Assembly (NCBI RefSeq): GCF_000526935.1
Contig: NZ_JAHA01000008.1
Span: forward strand, 124,001 to 188,000
DNA: 64,000 bases
From: Butyrivibrio sp. FCS014
Lineage (GTDB): Bacteria; Bacillota; Clostridia; Lachnospirales; Lachnospiraceae
Direction: 5' to 3'
This document shows positions 44,498-53,909 of this stretch, one piece after another. Each line of letters begins with the position of its first letter. The stretch's first letter is position 1. Below the pieces are notes generated by a model that saw only the letters and a program-made list of their open reading frames with translations, did not search any database and was not told the DNA's origin. The translations under genes and the position numbers were made by a program.

Positions 44498-45661
44498 TTA
44501 CTGCTGTGCTGCTGTTTTGATTCCCTGTGTAATGGTCTGCAAAAGATCAGGTGTGATATTGAAGTTACCTATCTTGCCGGCATTTTCGCCGATACTCATG
44601 AATCCTCTTGCCATGATGGTCGCAGGGTCCATCTGAGTCATTGCGAAGGCCTCTACCAGTGCCACATTCAGGTTGTTGTATGCTCTTACGATACCTTCAA
44701 CTGCGTAGGCTTCCTGGTCCGCCTTGATCTTCGCATTCTCGGCTTCCATAGCTGTAAGATCTTTGTTTTTCTGTTCCAGTTCGATTTTTCCGAGCATCTC
44801 CTCATTGTCGATCTCCCTTCTCTTGGCTACTGCCTTGCGCTTAAGTTCCAGCTCTTTTTCCTGTTTCTCTGTGGTCATCGCCAGCTCAGATTTCATTGCA
44901 TTAAGCTTCATTGCCTGCTCTCTTTCCTGTTCCTCTTTCTTCATATCCAGCTGGCACTGCTGAATGTATCTGAGCATATCCTGCTCTTTTTCTTCCTTCT
45001 CGCGCTCTTTCTCGGCCACCTTGATCTCTGTGTTGATCTCGTTTTCCTTGATGACTCTCTCCTGCTCGATGGCCGCGTTTCTTCTCATGTAGATGGCATC
45101 ATCCTGCTCTTTCAGGATCTGCTCTCTTGCTGCTGCCTCCAGGGCTTTTCTGGTCTCGGCGTTGGGATTGATGCCAAGGATGTTGACAGCTACTATGCTT
45201 ACGCCAAGCTTGCCGATTGACTCATCATCCGCCAGCTTATCGACAATCACCTTGGCCATCTCATCAGCGCACCTGATGATCGTCCTTACATCCTTCCTGC
45301 TGACCTCACGTATTATGATGGCCTTGATGATGTTATTGATCCTCTTTTCCAAAAGAGCCATCGTAGCCCCAATCTTCTCGCGAACCGCAACGCCACGATT
45401 ATAGGAGAAATCCAGCATCTGCACCGCCTTCTCATAATCTGTCAGCATATAGGTGGTAACTCCCTGTACACATACCCTCTGATAGTCGCTTGTAACAAGA
45501 TCATCAAAAGCAAAGGTTCCGTCAAAGGCTGTGGACGGAGCCACCATGATGTTGGTTGTCAGCTCGTTGTAGAAAAGAGAAAGTCCAAGGCCCTGTCTGA
45601 CTATCTTACCGTTTTTTACCACCATTACATAATCGTTTGGATCAAATTTTTTAAACTTCAT
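44498..45661 (-). CDS. SPFH/band 7 domain protein
   Basis: 387 residues. An N-terminal SPFH domain (about 1-190; VMVVKNGKIVRQGLGLSLFY ... VCVQGVTTYMLTDYEKAV ... IVAVNILGINPNAETRKALE) is followed by a highly charged coiled coil (about 190-310) and a short C-terminal tail. No transmembrane helix is evident at the N-terminus, unlike flotillins, so it may be cytoplasmic or membrane-associated. Such proteins oligomerise into rings or cages. AAGGAGGAG precedes the ATG. A palindromic operator sits between its -35 and -10. Confidence 0.88.
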   Translation of the reverse strand: MKFKKFDPNDYVMVVKNGKIVRQGLGLSLFYNELTTNIMVAPSTAFDGTFAFDDLVTSDYQRVCVQGVTTYMLTDYEKAVQMLDFSYNRGVAVREKIGATMALLEKRINNIIKAIIIREVSRKDVRTIIRCADEMAKVIVDKLADDESIGKLGVSIVAVNILGINPNAETRKALEAAAREQILKEQDDAIYMRRNAAIEQERVIKENEINTEIKVAEKEREKEEKEQDMLRYIQQCQLDMKKEEQEREQAMKLNAMKSELAMTTEKQEKELELKRKAVAKRREIDNEEMLGKIELEQKNKDLTAMEAENAKIKADQEAYAVEGIVRAYNNLNVALVEAFAMTQMDPATIMARGFMSIGENAGKIGNFNITPDLLQTITQGIKTAAQQ

Positions 45662-45699
45662 ATTCAGCTCCTCCTTTGATCAGGTTCTATGGCTTTATT

Positions 45700-45761
45700 A
45701 GTAGTTATTTGCTACTTTTGTTTTCTGGTTTTATATTAGTAGTTTTTTACTACTTTGTCAA
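45700..45761 (-). promoter_or_regulatory. SPFH operon promoter with two repressor-type operators
   Basis: TTGACA (45761-45756) and TAATAT (45738-45733) are 17 bp apart. The palindrome AGTAGT-N5-ACTACT (45738-45754) fills the spacer, and a second copy, AGTAGT-N5-GCTACT (45700-45716), lies just downstream of the start, 38 bp away. The same 17-bp element occurs before the Nudix-type regulator gene (46746-46762). Occupancy would block RNA polymerase. Confidence 0.8.
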
Positions 45762-45781
45762 CAAATATTTTTCCTCCGAAT

Positions 45782-45822
45782 AAAAAAGCTCCAAACACCC
45801 GCATTTATGGGATGTTTGGAGC
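45782..45822 (-). terminator. Rho-independent terminator of the Nudix-type regulator gene
   Basis: GCTCCAAACA (45788-45797) pairs perfectly with 45813-45822, with an inner CCC/GGG, and six T residues follow on the minus strand. The 93 bp between it and the regulator stop codon contain nothing recognisable. Confidence 0.8.
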
Positions 45823-45915
45823 CTGATTATTTCCATGTCCATTCTGTCTTTTGTAAAATATCCAGTGTGAACCCCCTCCCGCAAAGTCGATGGTGGGTAG
45901 TTCATTGTATCTATA

Positions 45916-46722
45916 CTATTTTTCTATATATCTGTATTCAGCAGACATTTTTCCCTTTGTCCTTGACTTAATCTTGCCGCCGGTGGCTTCGATCTTAGGG
46001 GCCACCATGGCTCTGAAGTTTGTCTTGTAAAGATTCTTGCCAAGAACCAGCTCGTAGAGCGCCTGAAGGTCAGGCAGCGTGAAGGTCTCGCCAACCATGT
46101 TGAAGGCCTGTTCGCTGTGCTCAAAGGACGAGCGCAGCTTAAGTATCGATTCGATGATTATCTCAATATGGTCAAAAGAAAGAGCGTCCCCCGATACTTT
46201 ATCGGCAACCCAGTTCTCATAGGTGATCCTGCCGTTCTTAAAGGTCTCATCCTTTATCTTATAGGCCATATTTACGCCGGACTCCTTACCGGCAATCCTT
46301 ATAGCCCCGGGCTCTATTTCAAGATCAAACCATCCCGCACCGGCCCTGCACTCAATAGGATCCGGAACAAGGGCCAGATATGCGATGCTCATGACCCAGC
46401 CTCTCGGGTCTCTTCCGGGCTTGGTAAAGGTATATATCTGGTCAAGGTATATGTCCTTAAGGCCCGTTTCCTCATTCAGTTTCCTGGCTGCTGCCTGATA
46501 GGCGGTCTCATCCGGCTTTATAAATCCCCCCGGAAGAGCAAACTGATTCAGATATGGATGCTCATCTCTCTTGACCAGCAGCACCTTCAGCTTCGAAATG
46601 CTCTCGTCCACAGTCAGAACAAGGATATCCACCGTCACAGAAGGTTTCTCGTATATGCTGTCAGAATAATTCTCCAGGAATTCTTTTTCCGTAAGGCCAT
46701 TTTTGTCTCTTTTTTCCGGCAT
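45916..46722 (-). CDS. Nudix-type transcriptional regulator (NrtR-like)
   Basis: 268 residues. Residues 28-170 are a Nudix domain (KPSVTVDILVLTV, box G66-L88), but the REUxEE core reads R80-K81-L82, losing the first catalytic glutamate, as in NrtR regulators that bind rather than hydrolyse ADP-ribose-type ligands. Residues 185-268 form a winged helix (FTLPDLQALYELVLGKNLYKTNFRAM). The ATG at 46722 has GGAG at 6 nt. A matching palindrome covers its own -10 and two more control the SPFH/NAD-kinase-like operon downstream. Bacteroides-type AraR belongs to the same family, so a sugar ligand remains possible. Confidence 0.85.
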   Translation of the reverse strand: MPEKRDKNGLTEKEFLENYSDSIYEKPSVTVDILVLTVDESISKLKVLLVKRDEHPYLNQFALPGGFIKPDETAYQAAARKLNEETGLKDIYLDQIYTFTKPGRDPRGWVMSIAYLALVPDPIECRAGAGWFDLEIEPGAIRIAGKESGVNMAYKIKDETFKNGRITYENWVADKVSGDALSFDHIEIIIESILKLRSSFEHSEQAFNMVGETFTLPDLQALYELVLGKNLYKTNFRAMVAPKIEATGGKIKSRTKGKMSAEYRYIEK

Positions 46723-46745
46723 TTGTTTCTCCGTCACTTATGATA

Positions 46746-46762
46746 AGTAGTATTATACTACA
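46746..46762 (-). promoter_or_regulatory. Operator and -10 of the Nudix-type regulator gene
   Basis: GTAGT-ATTAT-ACTAC is a perfect 15-bp palindrome (46747-46761) with TATAAT at its centre on the minus strand, 24 nt before the regulator ATG. It overlaps the last codons of the upstream gene. No good -35 was found. It matches the two sites before the SPFH gene, so autoregulation is likely. Confidence 0.7.
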
Positions 46763-48360
46763 ATCTGCTTTATGGAAGTCACAAGTTCAAGAATATCGTC
46801 CTTTTCCGAGGGCAGGCACTTTATAAGCGTTGAGCCGTCAGCCATGATATCAAATTTGAAATCAGGGTTAGCCCAATGAATGCTTTTGACTTTAGCCAAT
46901 TCGCTGTAGGGGGTTTCGTATGCTTCTTTTCCCGATACACAGATGATCCCCAGATTGGTGATGGCAAAGCCATCCTTCCCGCTGCTCAGGATAGTCTTGT
47001 CCTGACCCAGGAATATTTCTTCACCTTCCTCAAGTTCCAGGTAATGCAGCAGCTTTCTTGTGGGCTCATAAAGCCCCGGTATGGCAGCTTCTGCCTTGAA
47101 CTTACTGCACAGATCACGAATCTGCTGAAGCTTATCTTCCGGCAGCAGACTTCCGCTTCCGGATATTGTAAGCTTTGATCTGCCAGCATGGGGCAGGTGA
47201 TCTTTGGCTTCCTCAGGTTCCGCTTCCTCTTGTGATTTCGGTTCAGGTTCCTCTTGTGATGTCGGTTCAGGTTCCTCTTGCGATGTTTGCTCAGGTTCCT
47301 CTTGCGATATCGGTTCAGGTTCCTTATCAGACTCCACTTTTACCGGTGCCTTCTTCCCGGGATTCTTCTTTTCAGCTTTTTCCCGGCAAAGAATATCCGC
47401 TTCATCCCCTTTTATGCGCTTGCCGTCCCGGCATTGAATAAGCGCCTCTTCAATATTCTTCTCAGACTGTGTTATAAGATCCGGGCTTATGCCCATGTTG
47501 TGCTTGATATTTAAAAAGCCCGCTTTCAGTGCTTCAAGAGCTTTTATATACTCGGCATCATCCATGGCAGCATAGGATGCAAGCTGCTGCCTGATTGCCT
47601 TCTTCTGATATGCTGCAGTCCCGTCAATCTTCTTAGCGGCAATGGGATTTCCCAAACGCTCTCCGGCTTTCTCAATCTCGCCGTCACTGTCACCAAATCT
47701 GAGCACAAGAAAATAAAATGCGTCAGCATTGTTCGGGTCCAGGGTAATAGCCTCAAATATAGCGTCTACCCTGTCCTTCTCAGACGTTTTTCCCGATATT
47801 ACATTGTTATATATTTCCTTTGACTTAGCGATTTCCTCTGCTGTGGGAGCAGAAAAAGATAGTCCGCACTCTTTGGTGATTATGGACATAAGAGCAGAAG
47901 CGAAGCCTGAAATGGTGTAGCGCATCGCTTTTGACAGATAGCCTTCCATTAGATCGAAGACCTTGGCCTTTGCCGCTTTGCCGGCAGCTTGTTTGCCTTC
48001 TCCGGCAGCCTGAATCTCCCGCTCTATGGAATCCTTTTTATCTATGAATCTTTGAAGGCTTTCATCCCAAAATGAAAAGAACCCTTGGGATTTCAGATAA
48101 TCGATAATGGAATTATTGTCGAATGTGCTGATGCCATAGTCTGTAAGCAGGTCAATAGCTCTTTTTACTGCAGCGCCGAAATATGGCTCTGACAGTTTCT
48201 CTACACCTGCAATGGCCGCATCAAGATCTTTGAACTCGTCTTTGAATACTTCATTGAAAAAAACTGCATTATCAGATCCGATTTGCGAAAAAAGCCCTGT
48301 TATGACAGCCGCTTCTTCCTTCTCCCTGGAAATTGCCAGGTCTCTACCCAACAACTGCAT
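46753..48360 (-). CDS. Large cytoplasmic protein of unknown function with Pro/Glu repeats
   Basis: About 535 residues. Residues 1-320 are helical with a TPR-like stretch (AIFEAITLDPNNADAFYFLVLRFG). Residues about 345-395 are a low-complexity linker of repeated QEEPEP units. The C-terminal 110 residues look like a small beta barrel of the PH type (EIFLGQDKTILSSGKDGFAITNLGIICV). The start at 48360 follows GGAGG by 8 nt. I do not recognise the family. The helical-linker plan and the acidic Pro/Glu repeats recall the giant TPR-ATPase at 12-17 kb. It precedes the Nudix-type regulator gene. Confidence 0.7.
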   Translation of the reverse strand: MQLLGRDLAISREKEEAAVITGLFSQIGSDNAVFFNEVFKDEFKDLDAAIAGVEKLSEPYFGAAVKRAIDLLTDYGISTFDNNSIIDYLKSQGFFSFWDESLQRFIDKKDSIEREIQAAGEGKQAAGKAAKAKVFDLMEGYLSKAMRYTISGFASALMSIITKECGLSFSAPTAEEIAKSKEIYNNVISGKTSEKDRVDAIFEAITLDPNNADAFYFLVLRFGDSDGEIEKAGERLGNPIAAKKIDGTAAYQKKAIRQQLASYAAMDDAEYIKALEALKAGFLNIKHNMGISPDLITQSEKNIEEALIQCRDGKRIKGDEADILCREKAEKKNPGKKAPVKVESDKEPEPISQEEPEQTSQEEPEPTSQEEPEPKSQEEAEPEEAKDHLPHAGRSKLTISGSGSLLPEDKLQQIRDLCSKFKAEAAIPGLYEPTRKLLHYLELEEGEEIFLGQDKTILSSGKDGFAITNLGIICVSGKEAYETPYSELAKVKSIHWANPDFKFDIMADGSTLIKCLPSEKDDILELVTSIKQIVV

Positions 48361-48452
48361 CTGCACTTCCTCCCCAGTATGAGCTTTAATGAAGCAATTA
48401 AATATATTCTATCATAACAAGGCTATTGTCCGCCAAATAAACTATTAAACTA

Positions 48453-49955
48453 TTATCTTACACGAATCTCCACAACGCTTGCCGCGGGAAGAGCGACCTT
48501 AAGGCCGCGCTTTATGCTCTCATAACCTGTGAAGGCCTTCTCTGCCACATGGTCGGGCTCCTCAAAGGTGTTGTGATCGTGAACATCACCGCTTGAAACG
48601 ATGTTTGCCTCAACAACCTCGTAGGCCCTGTCCTCGCTAAGCTCTATATCCAGCTCTTTTCCCTCTGTCATGGAAAGATTGTTGAGAGTTATGGTGATGA
48701 TTCCATCCTTTACAGATACTGATTCTGTAACGTCAGGAAGCTTCCACTCCTCAGATCCTGTCTCTCCGCCTCCCAGAATGCAGCTGTCCAGAAGCTCTGC
48801 TCCCTGGTGATGGCGGAACATGTGGAACACATGATATGTGGGGGTCTTTAACATCTTCTCGTTCTCGGTAAGGATCACTGCCTGAAGCACGTTGATCATC
48901 TGAGCTATGCAGGCCATCTTTACCCTGTCGCAGTGCTTGTTGAATATGTTGAGGGTAATACCTGCAACCAGCGCATCACGAACAGTGCTCTGCTGATAAA
49001 GGAATCCGGGATTTGTTCCGGGCTCAACATCAAACCAGTTGCCCCACTCATCTACGGAAAGGCCAACCTTCTTCTCGGGATCGTACTTATCCATAATGGC
49101 AACGTGTCCCTTGATATACTGATCCATAAGATAAGCCTTGCCAAGGGTTGTATACCAGCAGTCCTCATCAAACTGTGTTGCGCTTCCCTTGTTGTTCCAT
49201 CCGCCGGGGAATACGTAGTAGTGAAGGGAAATAAGATCCATGAAGCCGTGCTGCTCTTTCTGGCAGCGGTCAAAACAGGTCTTCATGACCTTGTCTGTCC
49301 AGTCATAGTCATCATTGTTGGGGCCGCAGGCAATCTTTCTAACGGGCTTTTCGGGATTGTACTGGCGGATATAGGTCTGATACTGACGGTACAGATGTCC
49401 GTAGTACTCAGGGTGCATGTTTCCGCCGCATCCCCAGTTCTCATTGCCCACAGCAAAGTAATCAACCTTAAAGGGCTTTTCTCTTCCGTTGGCCTTTCTA
49501 AGGTCAGCCATGGGAGATACTCCGTCAAAGGTCATGTACTCAACCCACTGGCTCATCTCCTGAACAGTGCCGCTTCCAAGGTTTCCGTTTACATAGGTCT
49601 TGCAGCCAAGCTGCTCGCACAGCTCCATAAACTCGTGGGTACCGAAGCTGTTGTCTTCCATAACTCCGCCCCAGTGAGTATTGATCATCTTCTTGCGCTT
49701 TGACTTCTCACCGATTCCATCCATCCAGTGATACTCATCAGCAAAGCATCCGCCGGGCCAGCGAAGCACCGGCACATTGATCTCCTTAAGGGCCTCCACC
49801 ACATCTTTTCTCATGCCCTTAACATTGGGAATATCGGAATCCTCCCCGACATAAAGTCCCTCATATATGCATCTTCCCAGGTGCTCGGAAAAATGTCCGT
49901 AAACTTCAGGCTCTATCCTGCCAAGGGTGTGCTTTTCGTTAATTACCAGCTTCAT
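48453..49955 (-). CDS. GH51 alpha-L-arabinofuranosidase, intracellular
   Basis: 500 residues. It starts [28 protein letters not shown], typical of GH51. The acid/base glutamate lies in [13 protein letters not shown] and the nucleophile in LSVDEWGNW. No signal peptide, so it acts on imported arabino-oligosaccharides, releasing L-arabinose. The ATG at 49955 follows AAGGAG by 7 nt; the frame extends further upstream without support. It overlaps the end of the lipoprotein GH43 gene by 17 bp and is the last gene of the arabinan operon. Confidence 0.93.
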   Translation of the reverse strand: MKLVINEKHTLGRIEPEVYGHFSEHLGRCIYEGLYVGEDSDIPNVKGMRKDVVEALKEINVPVLRWPGGCFADEYHWMDGIGEKSKRKKMINTHWGGVMEDNSFGTHEFMELCEQLGCKTYVNGNLGSGTVQEMSQWVEYMTFDGVSPMADLRKANGREKPFKVDYFAVGNENWGCGGNMHPEYYGHLYRQYQTYIRQYNPEKPVRKIACGPNNDDYDWTDKVMKTCFDRCQKEQHGFMDLISLHYYVFPGGWNNKGSATQFDEDCWYTTLGKAYLMDQYIKGHVAIMDKYDPEKKVGLSVDEWGNWFDVEPGTNPGFLYQQSTVRDALVAGITLNIFNKHCDRVKMACIAQMINVLQAVILTENEKMLKTPTYHVFHMFRHHQGAELLDSCILGGGETGSEEWKLPDVTESVSVKDGIITITLNNLSMTEGKELDIELSEDRAYEVVEANIVSSGDVHDHNTFEEPDHVAEKAFTGYESIKRGLKVALPAASVVEIRVR

Positions 49956-51531
49956 CGCTGCTCTCCTTCCCGGCCATGTAGTGAACCGCCCATACAGAGT
50001 GGTTGTTGTCACCAACGGCGCTTATGCAAAATGTATTGTTTCCGGCTTCATCTGTCATATTTATCATAACACCCTTATAGGTTACTTCTCCGATCTTAAG
50101 GGTGATGAAATTCGTTCCGTCCTTAACCTCATAGGTTCCCGAGGCCCCTCCGGAAATGACACCATCAGCAAAATCGCACTCCACCGGCTCATTTACCAGA
50201 TTGTTAACCTCAAGACCATGGTCCACAAGATAGAACTTTCCTGACACATCTAAAGCGCTGTAACCCTCTGTCAAAAGGCTCTCGCCACTTGTTGCAAAAG
50301 GGAAAATGCAGGGCCAGCCATCCTCATTCATGGCCATCTGATGAACCCTTACTGCATGAAACTCCCCGTTATTCTTGAATCTCTGATGATAGACAACATA
50401 GAGCTTACCGTCACGGTCCTCAAAGGTTGACTGTCCTCCGGGAGCCATGTAGGTAACATTGAGACTGGGCAGGGTATAATTGCCCATGAGCTTGGTACCG
50501 TAATCAGCAAAAGCATCGCAGTCTCCCTTTATTCCAAGGCTCTTGCCGGTAACATCGGTGTAGGTTCCGTCCGGCTTGTCGGATCTGAGAACCCTCATCT
50601 GGTATCCGCCGTCAGTCTGCAGATTTCCATAGGATAAAAAGAGATAGTAATATCCCGTATTCTTATCGTAGTGAATATACGGTCCCTCTATAGGATGATG
50701 GAAGCCGCCGATGAGGCGCTTTCCGTAGTACTTATCCACCTCATTCTCATCGTCGGTCTCAGGATGGATAGGCTCTCCCGTCTCCTGATCCAGTTCAAGT
50801 ATGAAGATGCCCCCCGACCAGGATCCGTAAACCATCCAAAGTCTGTCATCGGCATCGTAAAACATTGCGGGATCTATGGCATTGGGCCAGAGCTGGTTAT
50901 TGAATGCTCCGCCGGAGATGTAACGCTGTCTGGTCTTTACATCTTCTCCCATGATCTCCTCGAAGTTTGTGAGCTCTAAGTCCGACTTGGTAAATCCGGA
51001 ATATATAATGGTCTTCTCGTAATGAAAAGGTCCGCCTATATTGTCCGATGTAGCAAGACAGATGTTTGACTTGATATATGAAGACGTAGTACAGAAGTAC
51101 ATCATGTACTTACCTGTCTTCTTGTTGTATATTACGCTGGGCGCCCATACAGAGTAGCCGTTCTGCTCATTCTTCCCCACAAAGGAAAAGGCATCGAAGG
51201 GCTCTTCCAACAGGTTGTCAAAGATCTTATTTGAGCTGTTGACCCCGTCCCCCCAGGTCTTCCATTTTATAAGATCCTGTGAAGTTGCCGCAGTCATGTG
51301 GGTTCCGTAGCAGTAATAGGTGCCGTCATCTCCCACAATAATCTGAGGATCATGAAGCGATCCGCTTGAACTAACCGATCCAACTGCAATTTCTTCCACC
51401 GAAACCTCCTTGGGAAGCGCCGATACAGCGGCAGCTTCGTCGTCTTTGTTTCCGCCATCCGTTCCGCAGGCGGAAACCACAAGTCCCAGCGCCATAAAAA
51501 GCGCTGTAACCCCTAGTAATCTCTTTTGCAT
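49939..51531 (-). CDS. GH43 endo-alpha-1,5-arabinanase, lipoprotein
   Basis: 530 residues. The signal peptide ends VVSAC (Cys22), so it is anchored outside the cell. The five-bladed propeller shows the GH43 catalytic acids: aspartate in LHDPQIIVG, the second acid in AIDPAMFYD and the general acid in [23 protein letters not shown] matches arabinanase signatures. The C-terminal 120 residues are an extra beta domain as in Abn2-type enzymes. It would cut surface arabinan into oligomers for the transporter. It is the middle gene of a three-gene operon. Confidence 0.88.
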   Translation of the reverse strand: MQKRLLGVTALFMALGLVVSACGTDGGNKDDEAAAVSALPKEVSVEEIAVGSVSSSGSLHDPQIIVGDDGTYYCYGTHMTAATSQDLIKWKTWGDGVNSSNKIFDNLLEEPFDAFSFVGKNEQNGYSVWAPSVIYNKKTGKYMMYFCTTSSYIKSNICLATSDNIGGPFHYEKTIIYSGFTKSDLELTNFEEIMGEDVKTRQRYISGGAFNNQLWPNAIDPAMFYDADDRLWMVYGSWSGGIFILELDQETGEPIHPETDDENEVDKYYGKRLIGGFHHPIEGPYIHYDKNTGYYYLFLSYGNLQTDGGYQMRVLRSDKPDGTYTDVTGKSLGIKGDCDAFADYGTKLMGNYTLPSLNVTYMAPGGQSTFEDRDGKLYVVYHQRFKNNGEFHAVRVHQMAMNEDGWPCIFPFATSGESLLTEGYSALDVSGKFYLVDHGLEVNNLVNEPVECDFADGVISGGASGTYEVKDGTNFITLKIGEVTYKGVMINMTDEAGNNTFCISAVGDNNHSVWAVHYMAGKESSDEAGN

Positions 51532-51556
51532 GAAATACTCCTTAACCCCTTACTGA

Positions 51557-52513
51557 TCATTCATAGGAAAAGACAGGTCGGCCCTGCGAATCCCATCTTA
51601 CAGGCATAAGTCTTGCGTGCCTTCCCGGATTGTAAAGGGGATCACCTTCTATATTCTCCTCGCCTCTTGCGTGATAGACACAGATGTCGTTTCCGTTTTC
51701 ATCAATGGTAAAGCTGTTGTGGCCGGGGCCGAATATCTCCCTGGACTCGTCACTGGCAAGAACCGGGTAACGCTCCTTGGTCCAGGACTTTGGATCCAGA
51801 AGATCACTGCCCTCATCCGCTGTCAGCATACCCATGCAGTAAGCCTTTCCGGTCTCACTGGCTGAGTATGTAAGGAATATCTTACCGCCATGCCTGATAA
51901 CAGCAGGGCCCTCATTCACCCAAAAGCCCACTCTCTCCCAGTCGTAATCAGGGGTTGTGAGCATAACCTGAACTGTTGCCAGCTTCCATGGCTTCTCCAT
52001 CCTTGCTATGTAAAGGTTGCTGATCTGTTTTCCAACACCAACCTTCTCAGCCCAGACGTAGTACCGTTCTCCATTGCTCTCAAAGACCGTTCCGTCAAGG
52101 GAGAAGGCCTCAAAAGAGAACTCGTCGTCATCGGCTCTTTGCATCTTGCCAAGCTCTCTCCAGGTTCCTGTGATGGGATCCTCATCTTTGCACTCAAGAA
52201 CGTAGGGCCTTATATCCCAGATGGCATCCCTGTCTCCGCCGGCATAGTAGATATACCAGGCTCCGTCAAGGAAGTGGAGTTCCGGTGCCCAGATATGAAT
52301 GCTCATAGGGCCGCTCTCATGCTTATGCCAGACCTCCGTCTCAGGCGCATCCTTAAGTCCCTGAAGGCTGTCGGCCTTCCTTATGCAGATACCGTCGTAA
52401 GCAGGGACGGAAGCTGTAAAATAGTAGGTCCCGTCTGTATGTCTGTACACGTAAGGATCTGCCCTTTGGGTTATCCAGGGCTCATTGTATTTGATATTTT
52501 CCATTCCACTCAT
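51557..52513 (-). CDS. GH43 exo-arabinofuranosidase-like, intracellular
   Basis: 318 residues, a single GH43 propeller without signal peptide. The catalytic acids lie in ITQRADPYVYR, in the EAFSLDGTVF region and in VNEGPAVIRHG. The form resembles GH43 subfamily 26 exo-1,5-arabinofuranosidases (PMSIHIWAPELHFLDGAWYIYYA). It would trim linear arabino-oligosaccharides from one end, alongside the GH51 enzyme. It is the first gene of the operon, and its promoter carries the tandem boxes shared with the ABC transporter. Confidence 0.88.
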   Translation of the reverse strand: MSGMENIKYNEPWITQRADPYVYRHTDGTYYFTASVPAYDGICIRKADSLQGLKDAPETEVWHKHESGPMSIHIWAPELHFLDGAWYIYYAGGDRDAIWDIRPYVLECKDEDPITGTWRELGKMQRADDDEFSFEAFSLDGTVFESNGERYYVWAEKVGVGKQISNLYIARMEKPWKLATVQVMLTTPDYDWERVGFWVNEGPAVIRHGGKIFLTYSASETGKAYCMGMLTADEGSDLLDPKSWTKERYPVLASDESREIFGPGHNSFTIDENGNDICVYHARGEENIEGDPLYNPGRHARLMPVRWDSQGRPVFSYE

Positions 52514-52548
52514 AACATTTTCCCTCAGTCTATCAATATCATAAATAA

Positions 52549-52609
52549 ATTTTATTGCCCTGAAAGTTGAGTGTCAACGAATATTTTAGTTTTAAATGAA
52601 GTATTTTAG
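52549..52609 (-). promoter_or_regulatory. Arabinan operon promoter with tandem activator-type boxes
   Basis: TTGACA (52577-52572) and TAAAAT (52554-52549) are 17 bp apart on the minus strand. CTAAAATAT (52589-52581) ends 3 nt before the -35, and CTAAAATAC (52609-52601) lies exactly 20 bp further upstream. The 14-mer TATTTTAGATATTT at 52602-52615 also occurs, reverse-complemented, at 35520-35533 in the transporter promoter. Confidence 0.78.
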
Positions 52610-52670
52610 ATATTTGTATGATTGAACAAAAACAGAACATTTCTTTGTGCATATTTCTAAGGGTTTATCA

Positions 52671-52721
52671 CAAAAAAAGAGCATCAATCATTGGTCATTC
52701 TGCCAACAATTTGATGCTCTT
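52671..52721 (-). terminator. Rho-independent terminator of the aminotransferase gene
   Basis: AAGAGCATCAA (52677-52687) pairs perfectly with 52711-52721, with an inner TTGG/CCAA stem, and seven T residues follow on the minus strand. It separates the aminotransferase unit from the arabinan promoter. Confidence 0.85.
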
Positions 52722-52748
52722 CAAAATCTCTTTAGATTTATCTATATG

Positions 52749-53909
52749 TTATTTCAGTCTCTCTATAAATCTCTCCAGACGCTCCATGGCTGCCTTGAGA
52801 TTCTCAAGAGAATAGGCGTAGGAGATACGGATGTAACCCTCTCCGCAGTCGCCGAAAGCATTTCCCGGAACCACGGCAAGCTTTTCTTCCTTAAGAAGCC
52901 TGGTACAGAACTCGTCGCTGGTCATTCCGAACTGCTTGATGCTGGGGAACACATAGAAGGCTCCGAAGGGCTCAAAGCAGGTAAGTCCTATACGCTTAAA
53001 TTCATTCAGAAGGTATCTTCTGCGGTGGTTGTACTGCTCCCTCATCATTGCAACATCATCATCGCCGTTCTTAAGGGCCTCAACAGCCGCATACTGGCTG
53101 GTGGTGGGAGCGCACATGATAGCAAACTGGTGTATCTTCACCATCTGCTCCATAATCTCCTTAGGTCCGCAGGCATAGCCCAGTCTCCATCCGGTCATGG
53201 CATAGGCCTTGGAGAAACCGTTGATAAGAATTGTCCTCTCCTTCATGCCGGGCAGAGATACGATGGACACGTGCTTGCCGCTGTAGGTGAGCTCGCTGTA
53301 GATTTCATCTGAAATGACATAGAGGTCTTTCTCTATGACAACCTTGGCGATGGCCTCCAGGTCCTCTTTCTCCATAACAGCCCCTGTGGGGTTGTTGGGG
53401 AAAGGAAGCACCAGAATCTTGGTCTTGTCAGTAACCTTATCAAGAACCTCCTGAGCTGTAAGCCTGAACTGATTCTCCTCTTTGAGTTCGATGATAACGG
53501 GCACTGCATCCGCAAGTATGGCGCAGGGCTCGTAGGAAACATAGCTTGGCTGAGGGATCAGAACCTCATCTCCCTCATCAACCATGGCGCGAAGAGCAAG
53601 GTCAATGGCCTCAGAACCGCCCACGGTTATAAATATCTCTTTTATCGGGTCGTAAGTAACGCCCTGTGTTCTGTTAATGTAGTTGGATACCTCCTGCCTA
53701 AGCTCCTTGAGTCCGGAGTTGGAGGTGTAGAAGGTTCTTCCCTTTTCCAGGGAGTAGATGCCCTCATCTCTTATGTGCCAGGGAGTGTCAAAATCCGGCT
53801 CGCCCACACCAAGGGATATGGCTCCTTCAGTCTCCTGAACGATGTCAAAGAACTTTCTGATCCCCGAAGGCTTGATATCCACTACTTTTTTGCCGATCGG
53901 ATTTCTCAT
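52749..53909 (-). CDS. PLP-dependent class I/II aminotransferase
   Basis: 386 residues, fold type I. It has GVGEPDFDTP near the N-terminus, NNPTGAVM in the substrate region, SDEIYSELTY for the cofactor-binding aspartate and tyrosine, and the Schiff-base lysine in NGFSKAYAMTGWRLGY. Likely transaminates aromatic or branched amino acids. It is translated with a 4-bp overlap after an Lrp/AsnC regulator gene, a pairing often seen with PatA-type enzymes. The exact substrate is not visible. Confidence 0.9.
   Translation of the reverse strand: MRNPIGKKVVDIKPSGIRKFFDIVQETEGAISLGVGEPDFDTPWHIRDEGIYSLEKGRTFYTSNSGLKELRQEVSNYINRTQGVTYDPIKEIFITVGGSEAIDLALRAMVDEGDEVLIPQPSYVSYEPCAILADAVPVIIELKEENQFRLTAQEVLDKVTDKTKILVLPFPNNPTGAVMEKEDLEAIAKVVIEKDLYVISDEIYSELTYSGKHVSIVSLPGMKERTILINGFSKAYAMTGWRLGYACGPKEIMEQMVKIHQFAIMCAPTTSQYAAVEALKNGDDDVAMMREQYNHRRRYLLNEFKRIGLTCFEPFGAFYVFPSIKQFGMTSDEFCTRLLKEEKLAVVPGNAFGDCGEGYIRISYAYSLENLKAAMERLERFIERLK

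Noticed and set aside
45823..45915. A remnant of a transposase or terminal repeat in the 93-bp gap after the Nudix-type regulator gene
   Set aside because: The sequence is oddly G-rich on one strand, but no terminal inverted repeat, target duplication or transposase frame could be found.
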